64,000 bases of DNA from NCBI RefSeq assembly GCF_018760735.1, contig NZ_JAHHZN010000023.1, forward strand, positions 1 to 64,000. Reading direction: 5' to 3'. The notes beneath the pieces were generated by a model. That model was not told where the DNA came from. It was given only the letters and a program-made list of their open reading frames with translations, and searched no databases. The stretch comes from Hymenobacter piscis. Its GTDB lineage: Bacteria > Bacteroidota > Bacteroidia > Cytophagales > Hymenobacteraceae. Of the stretch, positions 34,943 to 44,274 are shown piece by piece. The stretch's first letter is position 1, and each line of letters opens with the position of its first letter. A program made the translations under genes and the position numbers.

Positions 34943-35530
34943 ATGCTGCTGCTGCTCGGCTGGCTGGCCTACTACACCTTGCACAGCGTGCTGGCAGCCA
35001 CCAGCGTCAAAGCAGCCGTGGCCGCCCGCTGGCCCCTATTCACCCGCTACTATCGCCTGGCCTATAACGTGCTAGCCGCGGTACTGCTTGCCGGCCTGCT
35101 CTTCTATCAGCAACAGCGGCCCGCCACTGCCCTCTGGGAGCAACGGTCCGGTCTGCTGATTACTGGCTATGCGCTGCTACTGGGCGGGACGGGACTCGGC
35201 CTGCTGGCCTTGCGGGGCTATAACCTAGCCGAATTTGGCGGCTGGGGCTACCTGCGGCCTGGGAACTTACCTGTCAGCACCGACCTGAACACATCAGGGC
35301 TCAACGCCCGGATGCGGCACCCGCTTTACACGGGACTGCTGCTGGCCCTGGCTGGGTACCTGCTGGTAGCGCCTACCCTGCCCCACCTGATAAGCGTGGC
35401 CTGTTCGGCGCTTTACGTGCTGGTCGGGGTCCGGCTGGAAGAGCGGAAGCTGCGCCATCACTTTGGCCAAGCCTACACCCACTACCAGACGCGGGTTCCC
35501 ATGCTGCTACCCCGACTACGCAAAGACTAA
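34943..35530 (+). CDS. Isoprenylcysteine-methyltransferase-like / NnrU-like membrane protein
   Basis: The ATG at 34943 gives a 195-residue protein with about five membrane helices (MLLLLLGWLAYYTLHSVLAA at the start, matching NnrU-like proteins). The C-terminal part carries the ICMT/PEMT signature: RHPLYTGLLLALAGY and VGVRLEERKLRHHFG then AYTHYQTRVP. That motif binds S-adenosylmethionine in the isoprenylcysteine and phospholipid methyltransferase family. The substrate cannot be told. An upstream extension of the frame lacks a start and signal. It converges on the antiporter gene. Confidence 0.75.
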   Translation: MLLLLGWLAYYTLHSVLAATSVKAAVAARWPLFTRYYRLAYNVLAAVLLAGLLFYQQQRPATALWEQRSGLLITGYALLLGGTGLGLLALRGYNLAEFGGWGYLRPGNLPVSTDLNTSGLNARMRHPLYTGLLLALAGYLLVAPTLPHLISVACSALYVLVGVRLEERKLRHHFGQAYTHYQTRVPMLLPRLRKD

Positions 35531-35588
35531 GCGTCCGGGTCGTCTTCCTTCGCTTCCGGGGCCGAGCCCGGCGCTCCGCGGCAGACTG

Positions 35589-36863
35589 TTACGCGCCAGC
35601 ATCCGACCTGCCATCAGGCGCTGGCGCATCCACGGGGCGGGGCGGCCTGAAAAACAGCTGGTAGAAGCCCAGGATGCGTCCTTTGTCGAGCAGGAAAAAC
35701 AGGGCCGTGCAGCCGACTGTGGTAGCCACGATGACGGCAAAGGTGATGGTCTGGATGACGGCCCCGCCCGGCAGCCCGCGCTGAGCCGGCAGCGTGGCCA
35801 GCACGGCTGCCCCCAGCCCCTTGGGAATCATGATGCTCATCAGGGCCATATCGAACTGGGGCGTCTGGCGGTCAGCGGCGGCCAGCACCACCGGAATCCG
35901 GACCAGGAACAGCACCAGGGCCATCGATACCCCCAGCGCAATCAGCCACGGGTCATCGAGCACAATGGATAGCCCCACGTAGACGAAAAAGAACGTGCGC
36001 AGCAGAAACACGATTTCCGCGAAAAAGTCCTTTTCCACTCTCGTCAGCTCCACCGTACGCGCGGGCAGGACCGCCCGCAGCCAGCCGCGCCGCAGCAACG
36101 GCAGATTGCCCACCGCAATGCCAAAAAACAGCACCGCAATCGGCCCGCTGAATTGCAGCAGCTCCACCACGCCGTACAGGATGAAGGCAAAAGCCGGGGT
36201 GGAAAACCGGGTTTTCAGCAGCGTAGGCACCCGGTTGAGCAGCGCCAGCCAGAGGTAGCCGCCGCCGGTCCCGGCCAGCAGCGCGCCCACCAGCGCCAGC
36301 ACCAGCTGGCCGGCCAGCGTAACTACATTGAACGAGGAACTGGTATAGAAGCTGATCAGGGCAATGGGAATGCCCAGCGTGTACACGTCACTAAACGCCG
36401 ATTCCATGACCAGCGTGGTAGCCGTCTGGGGCAAAATAGTGACCTGCCGGGCCAGCGTCGTCACCACGGCCGAGGACGTGCCGCCCAGGATGGTGCCCAG
36501 AATCAGGCAGCTCAGAAAGTCCAGGTCGGTCAGCCATTGGGCCAGCGCCGACACCACCAGCGCCGTGACCACGAAGTTGAGCGTCGTCAGCAGCACCGTG
36601 CCCCGCAGCGCCGAGCGCAGCTGCTCGAAGCGCACTTCCAGTCCGCTCTCAAACAGGATAAACACCAGCACCAGATTGGTGAATACCCGCCCCGCCCGGC
36701 CAAACGCGCTGGGATCAATCAAATGAAACACCGGCCCCAGCAGCATGCCTACCAGCAGCAGCCCCACGACGTCGGGTACTTTGGTGCGCTGGAAGAGCTG
36801 GGCCAGGTAATGGCCCAGAAAGATCAGGAAGCCGATGAGAATGATCAGGAGCGGGGTAGTCAT
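35589..36863 (-). CDS. Cation:proton antiporter (CPA family)
   Basis: A 424-residue membrane protein with about 12 transmembrane helices. It shows the CPA-type motifs KVPDVVGLLLVGMLLGP, NLVLVFILFESGLEVRFEQL and ILGGTSSAVVTTLARQVTIL. No C-terminal TrkA-N/RCK domain is present, so it is a short NhaP/YbaL-like transporter exchanging Na+ or K+ for H+. The start follows a conserved MTTPLLIILIGFLIFLGHYL. It is separated from the upstream thioredoxin gene by a strong hairpin and is probably transcribed alone. Confidence 0.88.
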   Translation of the reverse strand: MTTPLLIILIGFLIFLGHYLAQLFQRTKVPDVVGLLLVGMLLGPVFHLIDPSAFGRAGRVFTNLVLVFILFESGLEVRFEQLRSALRGTVLLTTLNFVVTALVVSALAQWLTDLDFLSCLILGTILGGTSSAVVTTLARQVTILPQTATTLVMESAFSDVYTLGIPIALISFYTSSSFNVVTLAGQLVLALVGALLAGTGGGYLWLALLNRVPTLLKTRFSTPAFAFILYGVVELLQFSGPIAVLFFGIAVGNLPLLRRGWLRAVLPARTVELTRVEKDFFAEIVFLLRTFFFVYVGLSIVLDDPWLIALGVSMALVLFLVRIPVVLAAADRQTPQFDMALMSIMIPKGLGAAVLATLPAQRGLPGGAVIQTITFAVIVATTVGCTALFFLLDKGRILGFYQLFFRPPRPVDAPAPDGRSDAGA

Positions 36864-36964
36864 TGGCAGGGAAATACCCAGGGGATGCGCGAGCCGTCCT
36901 TAACGGGAAAGGAAATTCCGGGATAAAGTACCCACTTTCAACGCCCGGCCTGCACCTGCTACCG

Positions 36965-37002
36965 CAAACCGGGCAGCCTCCCACAGGAAGCTGCCCGGTT
37001 TG
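36965..37002. terminator. Strong hairpin after the efflux operon
   Basis: A perfect 13-base stem (caaaccgggcagc at 36965-36977 with gctgcccggtttg at 36990-37002) and a 12-base loop lie 24 bases after the thioredoxin-like gene's stop and before the antiporter. There is no T-run on either side, so it is a likely but atypical terminator or RNA-stabilising hairpin. Confidence 0.6.
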
Positions 37003-37026
37003 GGGCAGGTCGCGCGCGGCAAACAG

Positions 37027-37638
37027 CTACATTTTCACCTGCTTGGCCAGATCGTCCAGGGCCGCCCTGAACTCGGGCGTGTCGTACTCGGCCATGCCGT
37101 CGTGGCGGGCGGCCACCTGCCCGTCCGGGTCCAGAATGACGGTGGAGGGAATCGAATTGGAATCAAAGGGTGGCGCGAGCGGGCCGGCGGGAAAGTACAC
37201 CGGGAAGGTGTAGCCCTGGCGCTTGAGCATGGCCTGGGCCTTGGCGGGGTTTTCGTCGAGTGAAATCATCACGAAAGCCACCTTCCTGGGGTCCATCTTC
37301 TTATAGAGGGCGTGAATGCCGGGCATCTCGGCCACGCAGGGCGGACACCAGCTGGCCCACAGGTTCACGAATACCACCTTGCCTTTCAGCTCGCTTAGAT
37401 TGACGTGTTTGCCATCGAGGGTGAGCAGGGGCAGATTATGGGGGTAAGCATTGGTGCCCGTGGCGGAAACGGGCGTGGCAGCAGGTGCCGCCACCGCGGC
37501 CGGCACGTCCGCTTTCCACAGGCCCGTGGCCAGCAGGCCGCGCTGGATGCCACCCAGTACCGGGGTGCGCAGGGGCGTGAACAACACAAGGGCGAACAGG
37601 GCTATAGGCAGCCACTGCAACAGCTTTTTACGATTCAT
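37027..37638 (-). CDS. Membrane-anchored TlpA-like thioredoxin, last gene of the RND operon
   Basis: The start at 37638 (MNRKKLLQWLPIALFALVLF) is preferred to an upstream ATG because it gives a compact N-terminal anchor. After a linker rich in Ala and Val comes a TlpA/ResA-like thioredoxin domain: LTLDGKHVNLSELKGKVVFV, then WASWCPPC with the redox CxxC, and the cis-Pro region SIPSTVILDPDG. It should act in the periplasm as a disulfide reductase or thiol-redox protein. It sits 52 bases behind the efflux adaptor gene on the same strand, so its role may be linked to the envelope stress the pump answers; the partner is unknown. Confidence 0.85.
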   Translation of the reverse strand: MNRKKLLQWLPIALFALVLFTPLRTPVLGGIQRGLLATGLWKADVPAAVAAPAATPVSATGTNAYPHNLPLLTLDGKHVNLSELKGKVVFVNLWASWCPPCVAEMPGIHALYKKMDPRKVAFVMISLDENPAKAQAMLKRQGYTFPVYFPAGPLAPPFDSNSIPSTVILDPDGQVAARHDGMAEYDTPEFRAALDDLAKQVKM

Positions 37639-37690
37639 GAGCAAAGGATTTAAACGCGCAACAACAAACAAATGAAAAAACGTTCATATA

Positions 37691-38860
37691 TCAAACTCCG
37701 GCGGGCTTGTCTTTGGCAACCGTAACGGGCTGGCCGTCGGGCACCTGCTCCGCGGCTTCGCGAATCAGCTCATCGCCGGGCGCCAGCGGCCCAAACACCA
37801 CCACGGTGTCGCGGCTCAGCAGCTGGCCCTTGCGCACGGGTACCCACTGGGCGCGTCCCTGCTGCACGCGTACTACCTGGGCCTGCTTGGGCGCGTCCGG
37901 GGTGGCGAATACGGCCGAGGTGGGCACCGCTACGGCTTTCGCATCGGTGGGCAGCGCTACCAGCACCTGGGCGTACATGCCGGCCTTCAGGCGGCCGTCG
38001 GCATTGGGCACGTCCATTTCCACCAGCTCCGAGCGCACGGTCTGGCTCAGGCGGCTGGCGTTGCGAAGGAACACCCCGGTGAAGGTCTGCCCGGGAAAGG
38101 CCGGTACCGTGAACGGCACCGAAGCGCCGGGCTGCAGCCACTGCCCGGCGGCGGCTTCGGGCACGGCCACTTCCAGGCGCAGGGTGCGGCTGTTTTCCAG
38201 CGAGAACATGGGCGCAGCCGGCTGGCCCCCACCCGGCCCCACCAGGGCCCCGGCCGACACGTTGCGGGCCGTAATGGTGCCGCTAAAGGGGGCGCGCACC
38301 ACCAGGTAGTTGCTCAGCTCCCGGCTGGCCTGCAGCTCGGAATAGGCAGCCTGCACGCCTGCCTGGTCGGCCTGCATCTCGGCGCGGGCCCGCTCCAGGT
38401 CATTGGGCGAGATGGTGCCCGGCTCCTGGCTGGTGCGCAATAGCCGTTCGTAGCTGGCCTTAGTGCCAGAAAGCTTGGCTTGGGCCGCCTGCCAGCGTGA
38501 GCGGGCCCGCGCCAGTTGGGCGGCCAGCTCCGGGGCTTCGAGCACGGCCAGCGTCTGGCCTCTGGTCACCCGCGAGCCGCGGTCTACTATAACCTGTTTC
38601 ACGAAAGCCCCCACGCGGGGGAAAAGGTCAACCTGCTCATAAGGCTTGAGCTCGGCGGGCAGCCGCAGCCGGCGCACGGCCGGAGCGGCACTGAGCCGGA
38701 AGGTAGTAACAGCGGCCGGGGCGGCGGGAGAGGACTTTTCAGCGGTGGGCTCCGAGGCCCCGGACGAGCAGCTGCCCAGCGCGCCGCTCAGCAGCAGGCC
38801 CACCAGTGACAAGGAAGCAGGTTGAGGTGAATGGGCAATCAATTTCAGGAAGGCATTCAT
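37691..38860 (-). CDS. RND efflux periplasmic adaptor lipoprotein
   Basis: A 389-residue membrane-fusion protein with a lipoprotein signal ending LSGALGSC. The biotinyl-lipoyl half-motif (GAFVKQVIVDRGSRVTRGQT), a coiled-coil hairpin (about residues 115-185) and the second half (LVVRAPFSGTITARNVSAGA) are followed by beta-barrel and membrane-proximal domains. It bridges the inner-membrane pump encoded upstream to the TolC channel. The gene lies 27 bases after the pump gene, in the order tolC-pump-adaptor-thioredoxin. Confidence 0.92.
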   Translation of the reverse strand: MNAFLKLIAHSPQPASLSLVGLLLSGALGSCSSGASEPTAEKSSPAAPAAVTTFRLSAAPAVRRLRLPAELKPYEQVDLFPRVGAFVKQVIVDRGSRVTRGQTLAVLEAPELAAQLARARSRWQAAQAKLSGTKASYERLLRTSQEPGTISPNDLERARAEMQADQAGVQAAYSELQASRELSNYLVVRAPFSGTITARNVSAGALVGPGGGQPAAPMFSLENSRTLRLEVAVPEAAAGQWLQPGASVPFTVPAFPGQTFTGVFLRNASRLSQTVRSELVEMDVPNADGRLKAGMYAQVLVALPTDAKAVAVPTSAVFATPDAPKQAQVVRVQQGRAQWVPVRKGQLLSRDTVVVFGPLAPGDELIREAAEQVPDGQPVTVAKDKPAGV

Positions 38861-38887
38861 ATAGACTCAGTAGAAAGAAAGAGAAGA

Positions 38888-41800
38888 TTAAGCGGCCTGT
38901 CGGGTACGGGCGGGCAGCAGGGAGCCGGATTCGTAGCCCACCCGGCGCATGGCCCAGCCGAACACGTGGGGCAGCACCAGCAGCGAGGCCAGCGTGGAGG
39001 CGATGAGCCCGCCGATGACGGCCTGGCCCAGCGGGGCAATCTGGTCACCCCCTTCGCCCAGGCCCGAGGCCATGGGCAGCATGCCGGCAATCATGGCAAT
39101 GCTGGTCATCAGAATGGGCCGGATGCGGGTGTCGGCGGCCAGGCGCGCGGCCAGCGGCACGTCGCGGTGCTCGTGGCGCAAATGGTCGGCACTGGTGACG
39201 AGCAGAATGGCGTTGGCCACCGACACGCCCACGCTCATAATCATGCCCATGTAGGACTGCAGGTTGAGCGTGGCGCCACAAGCCAGCAGCATCAGCAGGG
39301 AGCCCGCCACCACGGCCGGCACCACCGAGAGCACCACCAGCGAGAGGCGGAAGGACTGGAAGTTGGCCGCCAGCAGCAGAAAGATGACCACGATGGCCAT
39401 ACCGAGGCCCGTCTGCAGGCTGCTCATGGTGTCTTCCAGCAACTGGGGCTGGCCCACCAGATTCGCCATTACCCCGCGCGCGGGCTCCCCGACTTGCTGC
39501 AGGGCCTGGCGCACGGCCTGGGCGGCGGTGCCCAGGTCGCGGTCCTGCACGTTGGCCGTGATACTTACCAAACGATAAGGCCCCTGACGGTCAATCTGGC
39601 CGGGCATCATGCGCGCCGACACCGTGGCCACCTCCCCGATGGTGGGGCGGGCCTGCCCGGCCTTGACGGGCAGGGCTTCCAGATCCTGCAGCTGGGTGAG
39701 CTGGTCTTCGGGCAGTTGCACCTGCACCTGGTAGCCCAGGCCGGACTTGGGGTCGAGCCAGAGGTTTTTGCTGGTAAAGCGCGAGGACGAGGTGGCGGCC
39801 ACCACCGACTGCGTAATTTCCTGGCTGGTGAGCCCGAACTGGGCGGCCCGCTCCCGGTCCACGTCGATGCGCAAAGCCGGGTACTGCAAGGGCTGGGCAA
39901 TCTGCACGTCGCGCAGGAAGGGAATCTGCCGGAGCTCGGCCAGCACCTTGCGGGCGTGGCCGGCGGCCTCTTTGAGGTTTTTGCCCCCCACGTTTACCTG
40001 GATGGGCGTCGGCGCGCCGTCGCTCATCACCTTTTCCACTAGCTCAATCGGCTCGAAGCTTAACTGTAACCCCGGCTGCGCTTCGTGGATGCGTTTCCGT
40101 AACCGCTCCTTGAGCTGGCTCAGCTTCACGTGCACGCCCTCCTTCAGGGCCACCTGCATCAGGGCCTCGTGGGGGCCGGTGGTAAAGACGAACACCGAGT
40201 TGACGGCAAAGCTGGCCGGCTGGGTGCCCACGAAGGTGGAGGAGATTTCCACGTTGTCGGGGCCGACTTCTTTATTGATGATGGCCTGCACGGCCGCCAC
40301 CGTCTGCTCGGTCTTTTCCAGGCGGGTGCCCACCTTCTCGCGCAGTCGCAGCTGAAACTGCCCGCTATTAGCCTGAGGAAAGATATCGGTGCCGATGAAA
40401 GCAAACCCGGCGCCCACAACCAGCACCGATAAGGTCAGGTAGCCCAGCACCACGCCCCGCTGCCGGCCCTGGGCCCGGACAAGCAGGCGCTGGTAGGCGG
40501 CCTGGAAGCGGGCGAAGAAACCGGTTTGTTCAGCCGGCGCGGCGTGACCGTGGCCGGCGGCCGGGACATGGTCCTTCATCAGCCAGTTGGCCATCACCGG
40601 CACCAGCGTCTGCGAAAGCAGAAACGAGGCCACCATGGCAAAGCCCACGGCCAGCGACAACGGCAGGAACATGGCCCGGGGCACGCCTTCCATAATCAGG
40701 GCCGGCGCAAACACGGCCAGGATGCAGAGCAGAATCAGCAGCTTGGGCAGGGCAATTTCGCGGGCCGCGTCCCAGATGGCCTGGGCCTTCGGTTTGCCGC
40801 GCTCCAAGTGCTGGTGAATGTTTTCGATGGTCACCGTGGCCTCGTCCACCAGCACGCCGATGGCCAGCGCCAGCCCCGAGAGGGTCATGATGTTGAGCGT
40901 CTGCCCGAAGAGTCGAAGCAGAATCACCGCCGACAACACGGAAAGCGGAATAGTGGTCACTACAATCACCACGCTGCGCCAGTCGCGCAGAAACAGCAGC
41001 ACCATAAGGCCGGTGAGCACCGCGCCCAGGATGCCTTCGGTCACGAGGCTCTTGAGGGAGTTGGCCACGTAGGTGCTTTGGTCGAAGGCATAGCTGAGCT
41101 TCACGTCCTCGGGCAGCAGGGCCCGCAGGGTGGGCAGCTTGTCCTTGACCTGCTGCACTACTTTGAGGGTGGAGGCATCGGCCTTTTTGATGACCGGCAT
41201 ATAAATGGCCCGCTTGCCGTTGATGACGGCGTAGCCCGTCGTGACGTCGGCGGCGTCCTCCACCGTGGCCACATCCCGCAAATACACGCCGGGTCCGGCG
41301 CCGGTGCGCAGGGGCACGTCCAAAAAGTCGGCCGGGTTTTCAATCAGCGAGTTCACCGGGGCCATGTAGGCCACGTCGCCCATCTTCACGTTGCCGGCCG
41401 CTGAGGGCTGGTTGCTGCTGACGATGGCCTTGACCACGTCGTCGGGCGTGAGCTGGTAACCGCGCAGCTTGGCCGGGTCGGCCTTGACTACGATAGTGCG
41501 GATGTTGCCGCCGAACGGGGCCGTCGACGTGACGCCCGGAATGGTGGTGAACATGGGCCGGATGCGGCTGGCGGCCAGATCCTGGAGCTGGGTCAGGGAG
41601 CTTTTCTCGCTTTCCAGCACCAGCTGACCCACCGGTAGGGAGCTGGCATCGAAGCGCACTACTTGCGGGGGCAGGGTGCCGGTGGGCATAAACGCCGTGG
41701 CCCGCGAGACCTGGGTGGCCACCTCGGCCGCGGCCTGGGCCATGTCGGTGCCGGGGTAAAAGGAGAGCTTGATCAGGGTCAGGCCCTGGATGCTTTTGGT

Positions 41801-42046
41801 TTCAATCTTTTTGACCCCGGACACGAACAGGAAGTTGTTCTGAAACTGGTTGGCCATGAAGCCGTCGAGCTGCTCGGGCGAGAGCCCGCCGTAGGGCTCG
41901 GCCACGTAGATGGCCGGCACGTCCATGCCGGGGAAGATGTCCACGGCAATGTCGCGCACGGCGGCAAAGGCGAAAAAGAGGATGGCCAGCATGGCCACCA
42001 CCACGGTGAGGGGCCGCTGCAGGGCCGACCGGATGAGTTCGTACAT
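38888..42046 (-). CDS. RND-family efflux pump permease
   Basis: A 1052-residue inner-membrane transporter with the RND layout: TM1 (RPLTVVVAMLAILFF), a first large periplasmic loop, TM2-6, TM7, a second loop and TM8-12. TM4 carries LSGLALAIGVLVDEATVTIE, i.e. a single Asp followed by Glu instead of the double Asp of AcrB-type pumps, which marks a different subgroup. The start (MYELIRSALQRPLTVV) is typical. It runs on the proton-motive force; substrate (drug, metal or other) cannot be assigned. It lies four bases after the TolC-like gene and is co-transcribed with it. Confidence 0.93.
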   Translation of the reverse strand: MYELIRSALQRPLTVVVAMLAILFFAFAAVRDIAVDIFPGMDVPAIYVAEPYGGLSPEQLDGFMANQFQNNFLFVSGVKKIETKSIQGLTLIKLSFYPGTDMAQAAAEVATQVSRATAFMPTGTLPPQVVRFDASSLPVGQLVLESEKSSLTQLQDLAASRIRPMFTTIPGVTSTAPFGGNIRTIVVKADPAKLRGYQLTPDDVVKAIVSSNQPSAAGNVKMGDVAYMAPVNSLIENPADFLDVPLRTGAGPGVYLRDVATVEDAADVTTGYAVINGKRAIYMPVIKKADASTLKVVQQVKDKLPTLRALLPEDVKLSYAFDQSTYVANSLKSLVTEGILGAVLTGLMVLLFLRDWRSVVIVVTTIPLSVLSAVILLRLFGQTLNIMTLSGLALAIGVLVDEATVTIENIHQHLERGKPKAQAIWDAAREIALPKLLILLCILAVFAPALIMEGVPRAMFLPLSLAVGFAMVASFLLSQTLVPVMANWLMKDHVPAAGHGHAAPAEQTGFFARFQAAYQRLLVRAQGRQRGVVLGYLTLSVLVVGAGFAFIGTDIFPQANSGQFQLRLREKVGTRLEKTEQTVAAVQAIINKEVGPDNVEISSTFVGTQPASFAVNSVFVFTTGPHEALMQVALKEGVHVKLSQLKERLRKRIHEAQPGLQLSFEPIELVEKVMSDGAPTPIQVNVGGKNLKEAAGHARKVLAELRQIPFLRDVQIAQPLQYPALRIDVDRERAAQFGLTSQEITQSVVAATSSSRFTSKNLWLDPKSGLGYQVQVQLPEDQLTQLQDLEALPVKAGQARPTIGEVATVSARMMPGQIDRQGPYRLVSITANVQDRDLGTAAQAVRQALQQVGEPARGVMANLVGQPQLLEDTMSSLQTGLGMAIVVIFLLLAANFQSFRLSLVVLSVVPAVVAGSLLMLLACGATLNLQSYMGMIMSVGVSVANAILLVTSADHLRHEHRDVPLAARLAADTRIRPILMTSIAMIAGMLPMASGLGEGGDQIAPLGQAVIGGLIASTLASLLVLPHVFGWAMRRVGYESGSLLPARTRQAA

Positions 42047-42050
42047 GCGG

Positions 42051-43475
42051 CTAGGGCGTTACGGGGGTGAAAAACAAGGAAAAGTCGCCGGCGGCGGCGG
42101 TTTGCAGCAGCACGGCCTGCCAGGCGGCGTTGGCGGTGAGCACCTGGTCCTGCTCGGCCTGCTGCAGCCCGTACAGCGCCTGCGTCACGTCGACCACGGT
42201 GGCGAGGCCCGAGTTATAAAGGGCCAGCTTCTGGCGGTAAGCCTGGCGGGCGGCCGCGAGCTGCAGCGGGGCCTGACGGGCGCGCTCGGCGGCCAGCTGC
42301 CGGCGCTGCCGGGCCAGGGAAGCCTGGTTGCTGAGCTCCAGCTGCTGCTGGCGGTATTCGGCCTGCAGACCCTGAGTGCGCAGGTTTTCGGCCTTGGCCT
42401 GGGCCTGCACGCGGGGCCAGTCGAGCAGATCGAACACCACGCCCACGCCTATCGCGTAATTGAAGCGGGTGAGGGCGGCCCCGCCCAGTCCGTAGTCGGT
42501 CTGCCCGTTGTAGCCCAGGCCGGAGCCCCGGCCCCAGGTGGCACCCAGCAGGGAAAGCCGGGGCCGGTACTGGCGGCGGATGACGGTTTCGCGGGCCTGG
42601 CCCAGGTCTACCGCCCGCTGCTGCAGGCCCAGCGTGGGGTGCGTGGCCGTGGGCGGCACCTGCGCGGGCGGCAGCGTGTGGTTGTAGAGCGTATCGGGCT
42701 GCCAGGTGGTGCCGGGCTGGCCCAGCAGGGTGGAAAGGCGGGCCTGGCGGTCGGCTTCCTGCTCGCGGGCGGTTAGCAGCGCCAGCTTTGACTGCGCCTC
42801 AGCAGCGCGGGCCAGCGTGCTGTCTACGCCCGGGCGCAGGCCGTTCAGGGCCAGCCGGGTGATGGTCTTTTTCAGTACGGTTACCCGGCGTACGTCCTGC
42901 TCGCGTACCCGGCGCAGACTTTGGGTAGCCAGCAAATCGAGGTAGGTCTGGGCCACCCGCAGCTGCTGGGTGAACAGCTCGTTGTCGGCGTCGGCCTGGG
43001 CGTAGCCGCGGGCCGCTTCGGCGCGGGCCCGCTGGGCGGGGTACTGGCCAAAGGTCACCGGGCTCCATTCGGCCAGGGCCGTGCCCATACTGCCGAACAC
43101 GGCATTGTAGGAGTTTACCCCGCTCAGCGAGCCGCTGCTGGGGATGATGGTGCCGATGGGCAGCATGGTGCCGGCCACGGCGTTGGTGGAGCCGTAACTC
43201 ACCTGCCCGCTGAGCCGCATGGAGGGCAGGCGCTGGGTTTTCGTTTGAGTGAGGTCGGCCTCGGCGGCCTGCACCTGGTAGGCTTTGGCCTGCAGACGCG
43301 GGGCCTGGGTGCGGGCCAGCTCCAGGGCTTCTGACAGGGATAACGGCCGGCCGGCAGCCGGCCTCGCCGGGAGCTGTTGCGCCCGGCCGACTGGTCCCGC
43401 CAGCAGCAAGGCTATCAGTAGCCGCCGACTACCCGACGGCAGGAGCCGGGCAAAGGATACAAAAGGGAAAAACAT
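42051..43475 (-). CDS. TolC-family outer-membrane efflux channel
   Basis: The ATG at 43475 (MFFPFVSFARLLPSG) gives a signal peptide ending at GRAQQ, better than the longer frame. Two TolC/OEP repeats follow: LSLSEALELARTQAPRLQAK, long coiled-coil helices, and a second repeat with LGLQQRAVDLGQARETVIRR and TVVDVTQALYGLQQAEQDQV. About 474 residues, normal for the family. It is the first gene of the four-gene efflux operon and supplies its outer-membrane exit duct. Confidence 0.92.
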   Translation of the reverse strand: MFFPFVSFARLLPSGSRRLLIALLLAGPVGRAQQLPARPAAGRPLSLSEALELARTQAPRLQAKAYQVQAAEADLTQTKTQRLPSMRLSGQVSYGSTNAVAGTMLPIGTIIPSSGSLSGVNSYNAVFGSMGTALAEWSPVTFGQYPAQRARAEAARGYAQADADNELFTQQLRVAQTYLDLLATQSLRRVREQDVRRVTVLKKTITRLALNGLRPGVDSTLARAAEAQSKLALLTAREQEADRQARLSTLLGQPGTTWQPDTLYNHTLPPAQVPPTATHPTLGLQQRAVDLGQARETVIRRQYRPRLSLLGATWGRGSGLGYNGQTDYGLGGAALTRFNYAIGVGVVFDLLDWPRVQAQAKAENLRTQGLQAEYRQQQLELSNQASLARQRRQLAAERARQAPLQLAAARQAYRQKLALYNSGLATVVDVTQALYGLQQAEQDQVLTANAAWQAVLLQTAAAGDFSLFFTPVTP

Positions 43476-43641
43476 AGGGTCCGAGAAATCAGAACAGAAA
43501 TCCGGGCCGGGCACACCGGGGTGCCGCCGGCCGGTTGATGGGCAGATTTGCTGGGGTTCTCAGGAAAAGGTGGGGCTGCCCGGAGGCCGCAGCCGGGGCA
43601 ACGGAAGAGTGCCGCATGAGGCGGCAGGCCGGCCAGGGTAT

Positions 43642-43685
43642 AAAAAAACCGGTTACCGCCCCCCTAGCAGGAAGCAATTAACCGG
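43642..43685 (-). terminator. Candidate terminator behind the small secreted protein gene
   Basis: On the minus strand ccggtta (43679-43685) pairs with taaccgg (43649-43655) around a 23-base loop, followed directly by T7 (43642-43648). It lies 30 bases past the stop of the gene at 43715-44086 and upstream of the efflux operon. Confidence 0.6.
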
Positions 43686-43714
43686 GTAGGCACCCGGCTC
43701 CACAACGCATTTTC

Positions 43715-44086
43715 CTAAGAAAAGCGAACGGGCGGAGCCTTGTTGGGGTGGTTGGCAAACGAGAGCTCGGGACCGGCATTCGGGCCGCGGGCAGGGTTGA
43801 GCGGGGGCTCATCGGCCGGAAACAGGAGGCCGAAATACAGAGCCGGAAAGTCAGCGCCCAGCGAGAGGTCGAGCGGCAGCAGCTTGGTTTTTACCACCGA
43901 CGCTTGGTCGGCCTGGGGGTCGGCCTGCACCGTCTGCAGCTTCTTTTTGCAGAGGCCGGTTCGGGACGACTCCTGCTGGCTGCTGTAGTCCGGGGTTGAT
44001 GCCAGAACCCGGGCAGGCAGCGGCTGGCAATGCAAGGTAATTCCCGCATAAAGCAGCAACAGCAAATGGGCCAGCAATCGAGACAT
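43715..44086 (-). CDS. Small secreted protein of unknown function
   Basis: From ATG 44086 the product is 123 residues with a signal peptide (MSRLLAHLLLLLYAGITLHC). The mature part has one short cysteine-lysine stretch (TGLCKKKLQ) and no recognised domain; its end is Pro/Asn-rich. The pattern (hydrophobic leader, cysteines, variable body) is common in small proteins beside metal-efflux operons in Bacteroidota, but this is only a resemblance. It has its own terminator before the efflux operon and lies about 190 bases after the phosphatase gene on the same strand. Confidence 0.5.
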   Translation of the reverse strand: MSRLLAHLLLLLYAGITLHCQPLPARVLASTPDYSSQQESSRTGLCKKKLQTVQADPQADQASVVKTKLLPLDLSLGADFPALYFGLLFPADEPPLNPARGPNAGPELSFANHPNKAPPVRFS

Positions 44087-44274
44087 AGACAACGGGTGCA
44101 GGTGCAAAGGTGCACACTTTTGCCGGAACGCAACCGGGGCAAAGGCGCGCCAGCACGGTCAATGGTTGCTGGCCAGCCTCAAATTACCATTCACGAGCAC
44201 CGGCAACTAGCCTAAAAAATCAGGTTGAGTGGTCCCGGCGCGCCAGGCTCCCGCCGCCTGACGGCAGTACATAT

